From Trichosphaerium sp. ATCC 40318 (lineage: Eukaryota; Discosea; Flabellinia; Trichosidae): a stretch of 64,000 nucleotides of DNA. The translations under genes were made by a program, and so were the position numbers. Below the pieces are notes generated by a model. The model did not search any database and was not told the origin of the DNA. It worked only from the letters and a program-made list of their open reading frames with translations. The stretch spans positions 62,001-126,000 of the forward strand of contig JALMLS010000208.1 in assembly GCA_038496445.1 (NCBI GenBank). Reading direction: 5' to 3'. How positions within the stretch are numbered: position 1 is the first letter of the stretch; each line of letters opens with the position of its first letter. This document shows positions 23,483-35,016 of this stretch, piece by piece.

Positions 23483-24393
23483 ATGTTAGATATTTATTTA
23501 TTAATCTGTTGTGTTTATATTCTACTTAGCACACTTGCTTTCCTCATTACAATGCCTTACAAGGTACTATCACCTGTAAATGAGAAAAGTACATCCAAAC
23601 CAGAAAAATGCCATCTATTACACCTTCCAGTTGAGATTCAGCTTGATATAATCGATTTGGACCCGTCACTGTACATTCATTGGCCAAGTCTTACGAAACA
23701 CACTGCAGTGACTACAAGATTTGATGCTGACATGAGAAAACATGGAAAATGGCTAAGAAGATACCAAAATGGAGTAATTGTAAGTTGAGTGGGCTTTTTT
23801 TCCTCTTTTATACATGGTTAAGTTAAGACTAGGCTCAACAGTGTTATTTCATTAACAATAAATATCAAGGAGAATATACGAGGTGGTATGATACTGGCCA
23901 ATTAAAACGGCAGTGCAGGTATATCAACGGTAAGCGAGAAGGAGAATACAAGAGGTGGTATGCCAATGGCCAAATGGCTGAGCAGTGTTTCTTCATCAAT
24001 GGTAACTTTGAAGGAGAATACAAGAGGTGGTATGCCAATGGCAACTTGTTAAAGCAGGCTACCCTCATCAATGGTAAGCGAGAAGGAGAATACAAGAGGT
24101 GGTATGGAAGTGGTCAATTAGATGAGCTGTGTATATTCATTAATGATAAGGAAGAAGGAGAATACAATTGCTGGCACAGAAATGGTCGTTTGTCGAGGCA
24201 GCTTACCTACATCAACGGTCACAAAGAAGGAGAATACAGGAGGTGGCATGCAAATGGCCAATTGGCAGAGCAATGCATGTACATCAATGATAAGCGAGAA
24301 GGAGAATGCAGGAAGTGGTTTGATGATGGTCGATTTGCAGGAAGTTCTACATATAAAAATGGCACTAAAACCTGTTATTGCCATGTACTGTGA
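23483..24393 (+). CDS. YwqK/MORN-like repeat protein with N-terminal hydrophobic segment and F-box-like region
   Basis: ATG at 23483 opens MLDIYLLICCVYILLSTLAF, one hydrophobic helix. An F-box-like stretch follows (LLHLPVEIQLDIIDLDPS...RKHGKWLRRYQNG). A gtaagt intron (about 23779-23831) joins to at least seven repeats of about 22 residues with consensus YINGKREGEYKRWYANGQLxEQC. These are the YwqK antitoxin-type repeats, a MORN-like beta-hairpin array. Such arrays are abundant in amoebae and in their large DNA viruses. The repeats are evenly spaced and without stops, so the gene looks intact. Decayed relatives occur at 27535-28150 and 57018-57448. Confidence 0.75.
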
Positions 24394-24894
24394 TTCATCT
24401 TCAAAAGAGAAAATACACATGTAGCTAAGAACCTGAGGTAAAAAAAAATTCTGACTAGAATACCTTTATCGAAAATCTAGGATCTCTCATTTCAAATTGT
24501 TTTTTCTGGATTTCTGCCACCAACGTTGCCACAATAAAACTACCCGTAGCCACGTGGGGCACCACAGTATCTACAATTTGCCGAATTGCTAAAATTTGTG
24601 AAATTGCCGTTCTAAAAATAAATTGATAGCACTGGCAGTATCTCCTTTTCTCACCTTATTGAAGTAATTGCTGATTCTTCATAGTACTACATAGTTTCGC
24701 GTATACCGTACTGCACAATCAACAGTACAAAAAATATTTCAATAGTGAGATAGCATTGTACAGATTCCATAAAAAGCAGTAAAAGACCTACAACCAACGA
24801 TAAACTTGCTTTCCACCTCAACAATATTCATAAGGTTGTGCAAAGAAACAGTATATTGGAAGGAACAATATGTAACGTTTATTTATCATTCATA
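24394..24894. other. Intergenic between convergent genes
   Basis: This is AT-rich with short ORFs only. It has one CACGTG (about 24551). No RNA gene or repeat was recognised. Confidence 0.45.
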
Positions 24895-27209
24895 TTACCA
24901 GTTGTGCACCAGCCAATCGTGCATGTGTGCAACAACATCAGCGTATTTCGTATCATTTCCCAAGTTAATATTCTCGAAAGCATCAAAATCTGCTTCATTG
25001 TCACCCTTGTGATCATAAAGCTCGACACCATGAACCTTATCCCACAAAGGTTTTTTGGACGTATAATCAAATTCTACCCACTCAGTATAACGGTATTGAT
25101 CTGAGCGTATACTGCAACCCATCACGCCATTAGAAGTTGACCTAGAGAATCTACTGTTACACATATACTCAAAATACAACTCTGTAGAGTAGCACGTGCC
25201 TTTCGAACTGTGAGCGGGCATATTCAAAACTATGGGTGGTAGGATCTCTAATGAAAGGCATAAGGCTCTTTCCTTCCAAAGAAGCCATTTTAGGAAGTCC
25301 TAAACATAGTATCATTAACAGTTTGGCTTGTATTGACCAGTAATTGTACCAGCGGCATCAACCAAGGTTGGAAAAACATCGACTAGTTCTGCAAGAGCGT
25401 TCGTTTTCATGCCCTTTGTCTTTTGGTCCGGTACAGAAATCAGCAAGGGTACACGTGTGCCCAATTCAAAATTAGTGCATTTACCCCCTTTAGATAATAA
25501 ACTCGTTAATTGCAGAGAAAAAAACGAAAGTGCACATGTACATTCACCGTGTTCTCCGAGTTGGTAGCCATGGTCACCCCAAAACGCTATGATCGTGTTG
25601 TTAATAAGACCAGTTTGTTCGAGTGCATCAATGACACGACCCAATTGCGAATCCATAAACGTTACGGAAGCTACAAAAAAAGTTTATTTTACCAACCCTT
25701 AACAAAATACACGTACCATAGTAGGCTCGCCTTAGTTCATATTGTTTGTACTCAGGAATAGAATACCATCCGGCCTAAGTTATCATTTAGTTAGTGAAAT
25801 AACAGTGACAGCATGTTGCACGTGCATCCGTTTTATTCATAATGTTTGTTATATCGTCCATACCTAATGGATGAGTTTTATTCCTCCTCACACATTTTCG
25901 TACCTCCTATTTCTCCGTTGTGATAAAATGCATCATAAGGCATGCCAACTGGTGGAGTGCGATGTTTGGCAAGCACCGTATCTTTAACATTGTACATATC
26001 ATAATACTTTGAAGGGGCATACCAACTCAAATGTGGGCGCTACACCATGTCAGTTAACCAACCTACCGAAAGCTGTACCTTGAACCCTGCTGCCAGGAAA
26101 AAAGGTTTATTTTCTGGAAGGTTATTCTCATAGGATTTCAATCTCCTTACAATCTCATCTGCAACCAAGCCATCGGGATAACTTTAAGGATGAAGCAAGT
26201 TAACAAAAAGCAAAATACAAACCGTTTTGAATGCTTACCAATTCGCTGGACAATCGGCCTTGGCCCATGAAGGCTTACCTCCCAGAGAACCTGCAGCCTT
26301 TAAACAAGCCTATGCCCCAAAATGAGTAAAGTTTTCAAGAAATAGAGTTAAGTAACGTACAACGCACGCGTCGCTTTGGACACAACCAGTACCATTTGGC
26401 CATCCTTGCATCTTTGTACTTTGAACAGTGCCATTATAAAATTGATCACAATAAAAGTATGGCTCAGACCTATATCACGTGAGTATCACGTGAATACTAT
26501 CATCAAACGCGTTTTATTTTGTTGGAAAAACGAACCAAGAGTAAGGCATGTCTGCGCCTCCTTCTGAGGACGTGGGACCTCCACTTGACTTTCCAGGATG
26601 AAAAACTTTACCAGCACCTTGGAAAAATAAGAAGAAAAAAAATCAAATGGTACCACACCTGATGCGTAATATCCTTGCTCTTTGAAATATTGAGGTAACG
26701 TGACAACTGTGGAGCCATGTTGCATTGTGTCACGAAAGTAGGGCCCTTATTAAACTATCTAAGTGCTAGAGGGTAAAAAGGTACGTTTGTTGCGTACCTA
26801 TCTTCCATACGCCCGTCGAATCAGGGTACAGCCCAGTCTAAGGTAAAAGTTGTTTTGGCAGTTGATGTATTGGGTTCGTACGAGAAGAGATGTTCGCGAT
26901 GGGGAACATATTGCCACTTGGCAATACGCTCGGTTAAAAAGCATACCATGTTGTGCCAGTCTAAAATTGTAAGTGCATACGCAAGGTCACGTGATAGTTT
27001 ACCTTTCAAAATTGGGCGTTATGACTTGTTTTTGGCCGTATGATAGAAAGTCTACGTTAACGTTAACGTAGTAAGTGTTTTGTCTCCTTACCAGGCCTAA
27101 GGTCATCCACGGCTATCAGCAGTACATTTTGCTTTGTACTCGCAGCGAATACAACGAAAAGCAGGTTCGTCCAACAAAAAAGCACAACGGTGCTTCCAAA
27201 AACTTTCAT
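24895..27209 (-). CDS. Iduronate-2-sulfatase-like sulfatase
   Basis: Hydrolyses sulfate esters, probably on sulfated glycans in the lysosome or outside the cell. ATG at 27209 gives a signal peptide (MKVFGSTVVLFCWTNLLFVV) and TKQNVLLIAVDDLRP, whose paired Asp bind Ca2+. Next come FLSYGQKQVITPNFER, LAQHGMLFNRAYCQVA and the sulfatase signature ICSPSRTSLLTGLYPDSTG, in which the Cys is the one converted to formylglycine. These are reached only by splicing out introns at about 26985 and 26880. Later segments are TLPQYFKEQGYYASG, GKVFHPGKSSGG, LGRVIDALEQTGL, IIAFWGDHGYQLGEHGE and RVPLLISVPDQ. The C-terminal GCSIRSDQYRYTEWVEFD and final HMHDWLVHNW match the iduronate-2-sulfatase subfamily. It appears intact. 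Confidence 0.9.
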
Positions 27210-27534
27210 GTTGGTTACTAAAGGCCAATATAGACTAACTAAATGTAGTTTTTGACTCTGTTCTGACTAAATCGTATAATAGTCCGCATAATGTAGCCTC
27301 AACCCACAAATAATCACGTGATTTTACAAGGAAAATTCTCCTTCAAATTCTTGCATTTCATTGAAAGGAAGTTGGCAATTGTACTGTTAGTTATAAAACT
27401 AAATAAAGGGCATAGAAGTCTGCATGCTTGATAGAGCATGCGAGCGACTAGCAACTCATAAAGTCAAGATATTGGGTTTCTCCTATCTGGCCTTGTGGTT
27501 AACTCTAGAGCTTATTTGTGAGAGCAAATGTAAC

Positions 27535-28150
27535 AGGCATATGGGAGCACAAATCAGTGGTGTGACAATGGTCAATTAAGGGAACAAGGTAATGCTAAAT
27601 GGATGGCGAGTACAATTACTTTATAGCAATTGTCGGTGACTTTACATTCGCGCTTTTTAAGCACTTTGAGAAAGTTGAATCCTACGAATTACGTGGCTTT
27701 TCAGATCCAACAATTTCGATATTGTCGTGTCTTGTTGAGACTCAGGATGTGTTGATGTAGGAAAGGTAAGGAGAACATAAAACAACGAATTATTTGTTGT
27801 TGGTATTAAGTGCTACTGGAGTTAGTGTACAATTTCTAAGTTTCCAACATACAATGTTTTTGCCTCAAGATGTGTCATGCTATGCTCAATCATTTATTTT
27901 TCCCATCAACATACATTGTTTTTTGCTCATGTTTCCCGTTTTCATTCCACTGACAGCATTCACCATCCAACTTTCCATCAACGCATGTTGTTTGATTCCA
28001 AAGTTGTCCTTTACGATACCACAGTTTAAATTCACCATTTTTCTTTCCATTAGTATGTACTTTGTGATATTGTACCATCGTCAGACCATGTCATGAATTC
28101 ACCATTCTGTTTGCCAGTAATAATTGTGTTTAACGTTACAGGCCACTTCC
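27535..28150. pseudogene. YwqK-repeat relics on both strands
   Basis: On the minus strand 28150-27890 reads TGKQNGEFMTWSDDGTISQS, then after a frameshift NGKKNGEFKLWYRKGQLWNQ, VDGKLDGECCQWNENGKHEQ and stop. These are three or four YwqK units with a frame break and no start. On the plus strand near 27570 a single unit QWCDNGQLREQ survives. The opposite orientations imply at least two separate decayed insertions or an inversion. Confidence 0.75.
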
Positions 28151-28402
28151 GATTCGTATTACACATGTGACTTTCTGATCGTACTTAATGTCTCCTCAAG
28201 GATACACTAATGGAGTGCTTGCTGAAAATAGTATGAGGGCTACCCATATTCACAACCCGTCCGAAAAACTACTAAATAAACCTTGTCTAGATAGCTTTTT
28301 GCCCTAAACAACCAAAAAAAAACAAACAATAAAAAAACCGTTACACTTACTTAACGGAAATGTCAAACAACTGTTCGTAAGAAATTGTAGCTCGCTTTCC
28401 TG

Positions 28403-29664
28403 ATGTCGCCAGTATTCATTTTCGCACTTGTGGCTATATTATCGGCTACATACACCGTGGGATATCCTACAGTTAAAAGACCACCTCAGTTTTCATTCAA
28501 AACAGTACCTGTGTTCGCGCACGTGACCAAAACGATACCTTTTAACGAAACAGATCTTGATTTTTTGGCAAAGTTTCAAATGGTGCAGTTTGGTAAAGCA
28601 CAAGGGACAAGTTTACCACTATCACAGGAGGAGCGATTCATCGCAGCTTCAAAGCAAATTAAAAACAAAAATCCAAAAATATTTACTCTTATGTACGTTC
28701 TCGAACTCAAAACTGTTTTTCCCTTACTATTTTCAGGTACTTCAATCCTATTATCAACTTCCCTGCCTTTTCTTTGTACAACAAGACTCATGGACGTACT
28801 GATTTACTTATTTCGTATCCGAACGGAAGCTTCGTTCCTTTTCCTCCTTCGCCTGGTATGACAGTCTTTGATTTGAGTAAACCCCAGATGCGTAAACTTA
28901 TCATTGATGATTGCATTGAAGGAATTAAAAGCGTAAGTACATTTTATCTTTTACTGATCACGTGATGTTTCGTTTTCTTTTTTTTTTTTTTCTTGTTGAT
29001 ACGAGTTTTTTTTGTAGAGCTTCGATGGTTGTTTCTTTGATAGAGCCGACTGGGCCAGACAAATGTACATCCTACATAAGGAAGCTAAAGGATGGACAAG
29101 GGATATGTTCATTAGCCTTGCTGAAGGAGGTGAAGCGCTTTTCAGAGAGGTTCAAGGGAACGCAAGTGAAGACTATATTATTTTGGCAAAGGAAAAAACG
29201 TTATTTGTACCAGAAGATTGGAAGTACGCAAATGCAATGATGTTGACGGATACATTCTGCAGTGAATACGGAAACGAAACAACCTACGACCCAGACCAAT
29301 GTGTGACGGATATTACAGCTGCGCAAGGTAACAGTAAAAGGTAAGTCAACACGAGAAAAAAAAAAGCTATTTGCTAATTCTTTGTTTCATAAGAAACCAA
29401 CTGACACAAATTCACAACATTGGATTAAGTCAGGAAGAATTTGAGTTTGGTCTAAGTTCATAGTCATCTCCTTGGGGAATGATATACTTTTAGGCCCAAG
29501 GGAAACGATTATCCTTGGAGAAAAGGTGTAGATGGCACAAGGAATATGACTATGAACTAGACAAACCAAATTCTTCCACTAAATCCAATGTTCCTTTGCT
29601 TCGGGTACAACTGTTTGGGTTGATGTTAAAAATCGCAAATCAACCATCACTTGGGGGAAATAAA
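28403..29664 (+). pseudogene. GHL15-type putative glycoside hydrolase, decaying
   Basis: ATG at 28403 gives a signal peptide (MSPVFIFALVAILSATYTVG), then FAHVTKTIPFNETDLDFLAK, FNPIINFPAFSLYNKTHGRT, DGCFFDRADWARQMYILHKE and MMLTDTFCSEYGNETTYDPD. This fits the hypothetical glycosidase family GHL15 (FDGxFxDRAD). The 5' two-thirds is open with normal introns. From 29400 the frame carrying QIHNIGLSQEEFEFGLSS meets in-frame TAG twice (about 29460 and 29492), then WHKEYDYELDKPN. The expected C-terminus SFASGTTVWVDVKNRKSTIT lies in another frame. The 3' third is therefore broken unless complex splicing rescues it. The break region is an inverted repeat. Confidence 0.65.
29417..29595. repeat. Imperfect inverted repeat inside the GHL15 pseudogene
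   Basis: The left arm (about 29417-29467, beginning acattggattaagtcaggaa) and right arm (about 29548-29595, ending actaaatccaatgt) are reverse complements over about 45 bp with a few mismatches. They are separated by about 80 bp. Both arms also read as plausible GHL15 coding sequence. This is either a fold-back insertion or a small templated inversion within the gene. Confidence 0.7.
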
Positions 29665-30270
29665 AGTGATGTTATCTTGTAGGTGTTTAATAAATACTTA
29701 CTCCCTTCATTTCAAATTATTCTTATAGGTGGAATTGAGTAACTAATCGACTCTTCAAAATGCGTCCTTGACTAAGTTGAAGTGAGTTACAAATAGTATT
29801 TTTAAACTAACAACATAAGTTGTATCTTGTGCAGTCTGATAAACAAAGAGTTAGCATCTCAGAATGAATAGATCCCATTCATGACATTAAAGGCAATCAC
29901 ATAATGAGTAAAGAAATGGCTATTGCGTTTAGGTTATTAAATTGCTGTACGCACTAGGATCCTATTGTACGCTGTTTTATATAAAATGTTCAGTTAAAAC
30001 TATGAGCAAACATCCTCAAGGGAACCCTTACCGGTTTGAAAGGTGGCACGGAAGAGATCACAAACGATTTTTGTCGAAGCTGTTCTAATAAAAGAAGGAT
30101 AACATCTGACTTTGTGATTGACCGCGTGGTCATTTTTATACTTTCTTTGTATAAAGTCACTTCTCTGGATGAGCATGTGTCAGGTTGTAATGTTTGTTTT
30201 ATGTACATGATAACTAAACGAAAGCAATGGTATTCCATTTTGCCTAACGGTTCTCTTTAAAGTGTTTTGC
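29665..30270. other. Intergenic
   Basis: AT-rich, with overlapping short ORFs at 29990-30260 on both strands and no recognisable product. It may contain the first exon (signal peptide) of the beta-helix gene that is first evident at 30271, but I could not place it. Confidence 0.35.
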
Positions 30271-32983
30271 ATGTGTTCCTCAAGTGCGTTACCATGTAGT
30301 ACATACGTTAGTACTCGAGGATCTGATGACTCTGGAAACGGGAAAATACGTTCTCCCTTCTACAGCTTGGCGAAAGCGGTTTCGACAGTAGACGGAATGA
30401 ATAACACGTTTGTGGTTTGTATTGAAGGTAAGTTGAACCAGGATCTTTTTCGTATCAGCTGCTTTGATCCTAAGATATTTCTCTTGAGGCGGCGAATACA
30501 ATGACCTGCAGTATTATATCGAGGTGAATACGAGAGGTTTAGCTGTTTTTCGTGGTTTACAGACGGAATACTCTCAACTACCTTCTAATACTGAGAAGTG
30601 GTTTTTCAATGTTACTCATGGGTCGATTGAGTTTGATGGTACAAGTTTTTATTTCCAAAACGTTTGCAGCGCTTTTAATATGGTGCTGAGTTGCTCTCAA
30701 AGAGATCATGTACTCTTTTGAAAAAAACAGTTGAGGATTTGAGAAAGTGGAGATTCAAGTTTTAGAAAAATCACGTGACCAGATACCAGGGTTTTGTGTT
30801 CATAGATATGTTTTTCCTTTGCCTTCTTACTTTTTTTAAGGGCTATCAAGTGGACTGACAATCATGGCGGCTGAACGAATTATGATACACAACTGCGTAT
30901 TTATTAATCAATCGCGCACGTGTTTTGGGGTTTTTTTTGCTTATTTTCAAGTAAAGTCTGTTCCTCATATCAATTTTAATGCTGTATAGTATCATTGAGT
31001 GGAAGAAGTGCACTCGTTAAATATTCTTTATTCTATAATTCGTTTTTGGGCTTCACAGCTACAGAAGAAGTCTATGTAACGGATTATAACTGTATTGAAG
31101 CGCGCTTTTTGGTGAAAGGTTAGTAGAATTTTGTTTGGCACAAGGAATTGTTGACACCTTTTGTAGCACCTACAGTTAATTTCGAAGGGGTTAATGTATC
31201 TCAAATGAAAACCTACATGAGTATATACAGCGTTCACGCAACCTTCAATGCTTGCATTTTCAGTAACAACACATATTGTCTGTTTCATTCAAGTTTTGAG
31301 ACAGACTGACTTTTAGCAAAAAAAATCCAGTTTCTGCCCGATCTGTCAGATCTGACGGATTTGACACTTCTGACAGATCTTGCAAATTGTTATTTTTTTA
31401 AATGTGATCTACCCTCACGCCCGTCCAGTGAATCCAACCGTTTCAAACCACGTGATTTAAACCCCAGAGCAAACTTTTTTATTTACATATTTGACGCCTA
31501 GCGGCGTTTACAAAGCCTACAGCAAACGCTGGTGGGGTTTTGGGGTGGTTTTGACATTGTTACACCTTCATTGCTGCTTGGATGCTACCATAGCGCTTCT
31601 GTTAGTGGTAGGCGCTAGCGTAGCGCTAGTAAGTTATACACGTACGTTGATTTTTTGAAGCAAAACATACAACAAACAGTGTTTGAGCATTCATACCGTT
31701 TTGGCGGTAATGCGATAGCTTTGTAGGACATCACACCTTTTTAATTCGCTTTTAGCGCATTGAACACTTCTGTGGTTTGGTCGTACCGTGTACAGTTGGC
31801 GTAGGTAAAATACTGCGATCATCTTCCATGGTCTGTTGAAACTTACATTGAAAATTTTGCTATCACTTACCGTAAGGTACCTAAGTCATACAACATTGTA
31901 ACACAAATAGTTCACATTGTGATAGATCTACACCATTTGACAGAAGTGTCAGATCTTGCTAGATCTGCTAAAAGTGCTAAAAACTCACTTTCTAGAAAAT
32001 ATTAGTAAAACTTGAATGAAACATACAGTACGTACTTTTTTTTTGTTTACTGTATTTTCTGCTAACATAATTAATAGAGTGGTACTGGCATTATTGTAAT
32101 TAATGTCACAGACAAAAAACGTTATGATACAATAGAATATGGACTTAGTGTTAAAAATTGCACTTTCAAGAATACAAAAACACAATATGCTCGTTATAAA
32201 AAATCTCTTTATACAATAGGTGAAGTCATTCCTTATGTAAGGATTCTATCTTTTATCATTATCTGTTCATAAACCATAAATAGGATATTAGGGGGGATGT
32301 ATTTCACTATGATATCGAAGTTACTGGAAGTACTTTTCAAGATAAAGTTGTGGTTGTAAATGTAAGAAGAAGCTAATTAAGTTGTTACTTTTTGTAAAAG
32401 TTCGTTGAAGACGAGAGTTATTAATAGCATGTATTAATTACTTTATTTGTACAGGGGTCAGATTTTAATGCTCCACCTTTTAATATATGGAAGCCAAAGT
32501 CAAATTCAATCCATAGGGTATTCGCGAATAACAATGTTGATCAAGGCAAGCTTGCTACATCTTTTTTCTTCTGTACTTTTTTTGAAATGGTTGCAATCAA
32601 AGAGCTAATAGATATTATCGAACTCTACAAAAGCAACGTCATGTGATCTTTGCCCTCCTGGTAAATAGTTCGGTGAAATGAAAACATTCTTAGAATATTT
32701 AGATCAACATACTTGTGGTGATGGTATGGCAATGTGTACCTCATCACCTTGCCCAAAACCAAAATTTTACTGCCACGCTGAATGTAAGTGCTCCATTACA
32801 ATAACTACAATCATTTTGACACTATGTAGCTAAAGGCTGTGAGTTTTCTGTTGTTGTTGTCTATTTTGGTGGCTATGTAACGTTGTTTATGCTTGGTAAG
32901 TGCCTCCATTGCGCTCATCGTTTATATAATTGTTCTTCACAGTGATTTCTCTCAGAAAAAAGGCAGACAAACCATACCAATAA
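30271..32983 (+). CDS. Membrane-anchored right-handed beta-helix protein
   Basis: The visible start CSSSALPCSTYVSTRGSDDS continues to KIRSPFYSLAKAVSTVDGMN. YVSTxGSDDxGxGx..PFxSLxxAV is the standard opening of parallel beta-helix repeat proteins. Later exons give NVTHGSIEFDGTSFYFQNVC, APTVNFEGVNVSQMKTYMSI, INVTDKKRYDTIEYGLSVKN and VFANNNVDQ, i.e. successive coils with N-x-S/T sequons. A Cys-rich patch (CGDGMAMCTSSPCPKPKFYC) precedes a TM segment (FSVVVVYFGGYVTLFMLVIS) and a short basic tail RKKADKPYQ at 32983. It is a surface protein resembling Pmp- or pectin-lyase-fold proteins of amoebae. The start is not certain; ATG at 30271 lacks a signal peptide. The intron near 31297-32085 is exceptionally long. 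Confidence 0.6.
31283..32024. mobile_element. TIR-bearing element (MITE or introner-like) inside an intron
   Basis: The left end gtttcattcaagtttt (31283-31298) is repeated in inverted form at the right end, aaaacttgaatgaaac (about 32008-32023). Inside these are further matching inverted blocks: cttttagca, and agatctgacacttctgtca against tttgacacttctgacagatc. The interior contains palindromes such as gacgcctagcggcgt and gcgctagcgtagcgct and has no ORF. The left end overlaps the coding exon NTYCLFHS and the element makes up most of an intron of about 790 nt. Neighbouring introns are about 50-120 nt. No target duplication was identified. Confidence 0.6.
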
Positions 32984-33455
32984 AATGCAACGAAGAGTTG
33001 CTTATTCTACAACATTAAACACTTCATTGTATACCTTAATGAACAAAGAATAAATAGCTGGCTGTTTAAAGTTGTAGTTTGTGCTAGCGTATAAGACCGT
33101 AGGAAATTACCATTTGACTTACTATTTTTAAACATTGGTATCAATATCTCGGAGATCCCGTTGTCCCATTCCAGTTCCTGACACTGCCATACCTACAATC
33201 TATTGGTTCGTTTTAGTTTCAATAAGGCACGTTTTCAAAATCCATATCACGTGACATTCTGAACTACCATCACACAAAGTACTCCACGTAATACATCGAT
33301 TTGCCAGTTTGATGCTAGTAGGGTTGCGTGCAAGTGCAAAAGTTCTCGAAACTAGTTTTAGCGTTAACAAAAAGTAAGGCAATACAGGATCGATTTTCTA
33401 TTCGCAACAAAGTTTGTCAACCTAAGTAATCAATCTCGTATTTTATGTCACATCA

Positions 33456-34603
33456 ATGAAGTTTTCAGGGTTTAAAAGGAAGCTCCAAGGTGATTATCTC
33501 CTCCAATACCTTATCAAAGAGCATGTTGAGCTTAGTGGAGATGTAAATAAACTCATTCGTACTCTGGACGCTGAAAACGCGTGTATGCGCATTAAAGGAG
33601 AAGAAATATGCTCAGATATCTGGAATACAATATTTATTCATTTAATCTACTCTGATCCTTCTGAATCTATCAATACTATAATCGTTGTATGTAAGAGATG
33701 GCAAGGAATAGTAGCAAACGTTAGTTTTTGGAAGAGAATGGTCAAATTTCATTGGAACTTTGAAATACACGACAAAGTACAAGATTGGCGTGATGTTATG
33801 TGTTATTTCCGTAAACGGCACAAATACGTTAAAAATTGTATACAAGAGGTCAAGGCAAGGGAGTATGGTTTTAATATTGTCACGTGGGAACAGCATCTTC
33901 AACATGATGACAATGACCAATTGTACTTTTTTTTTTTCCTTCTTTCTTTTTTTTTTCTTCGTTTTGACTTAACCCTCTTTTCCAACTCATTCACCGTTTT
34001 GTTGTGTTGATTAGCATTAATCTATTTATTCATATAATGTTGTTTATAGGTTCTATTATGAGTACCGAGCTGTTTTCTCACCACATTCTCTGGCAATACT
34101 TGTTGTTAAAAGCAATGTTGTCTATGATAAAGAGCTAGGAACTCTTTGTTATACAGAACATAAACTAGTACTAAAAACCTACATGAATAGTAACAAAAAG
34201 GTACCTACCATAATATAGAAATATTTTGGAAGGCTGTGAAACACGTGGGAATGTAAAAAACAGCAATACTTTACACTGCCAAAAAAACTGACACTGACTT
34301 TTTTCCACGAAGACTGAGTTTTTTATCCTTGACTATGAAGATATATTATGGAGTGATTGTGAAGAGTTCATTACCAAAGCCAGTCGTAATATGGGATATA
34401 CTACAAACAATTACAAAGACAAGATCAAATTCCTATCAATTGTATGTGGATATTTTAACAACCTTGAAGCATTTGAAAGACTTGGTGATGAGATTTATTC
34501 TGCAATTACTACAGAGCAACATAAGGAAAAATTTACTTTTCTTCATAATCTTTATGAAGAACATGCCATGGGTAGTTACGCAAAAATATGGTTGTTAAAC
34601 TAA
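33456..34603 (+). CDS. F-box protein
   Basis: ATG at 33456 starts MKFSGFKRKLQGDYLLQYLI. At about residues 50-100 is an F-box-like motif ICSDIWNTIFIHLIYSDPSE, then IVVCKRWQGIVANVSFWKRM. It has the usual hydrophobic spacing and the closing Trp-Lys, which in SCF ligases binds Skp1. Introns at about 33923-34049 and 34200-34315 join to FYYEYRAVFSPHSLAILVVK and then FFILDYEDILWSDCEEFITK. The last exon ends GSYAKIWLLN. The C-terminal half would be the substrate-binding part but resembles no repeat family I know. No breaks were seen. Confidence 0.6.
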
Positions 34604-35016
34604 GTTTGTTGTGATAATAAATTATTGTGATTGGAACTGTTTTCATTGTGTTCAATGAGTATAAGAGAGAAACATCTAGGTATTCTCAAACACGTGGCAA
34701 AGCTGGGAGTTTAACAAAATATGTGGTACTAGTGATCTTAGGTGTAAAATAGGTGAAGGTGCTAAAGGTACTTATTGGTGTTCATAATAGGTGCAATTCT
34801 TACTTACTAAAGAAATAAGAATCAAAGCTTTAACTTTTTTTTATCTAGCAATGCAGATTGCAATATACAACAGGTATTATCATATCTAGAGTTGAATTAG
34901 AGCTAGAAGCGGCATCTATTTTACCCAGATTTTTTTAATTGTTATTTATTTATTGATCATGGCGCAAGTCTTGTATTGTTAATACATAAAGCAGACAAAG
35001 TTGAATGGAAAGGTTT
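34604..35016. other. Intergenic between convergent genes
   Basis: AT-rich with AATAAA at about 34615 for the F-box gene. There are no coding signals. Confidence 0.45.

Noticed and set aside
23483-24393. Integrated giant-virus segment
   Set aside because: The YwqK and F-box/LRR types recall viral genes, but no viral core genes (capsid, packaging ATPase, DNA polymerase) are present and the flanking genes carry host-type introns.
24118-24424. ORFs in other frames over the YwqK repeats
   Set aside because: Periodic repeats of unit length divisible by three keep other frames open. Only the GEYKRWYANGQL frame matches a family.
29990-30260. 82-codon minus ORF
   Set aside because: Overlapping open frames on both strands, no start context, no family and no splice partner.
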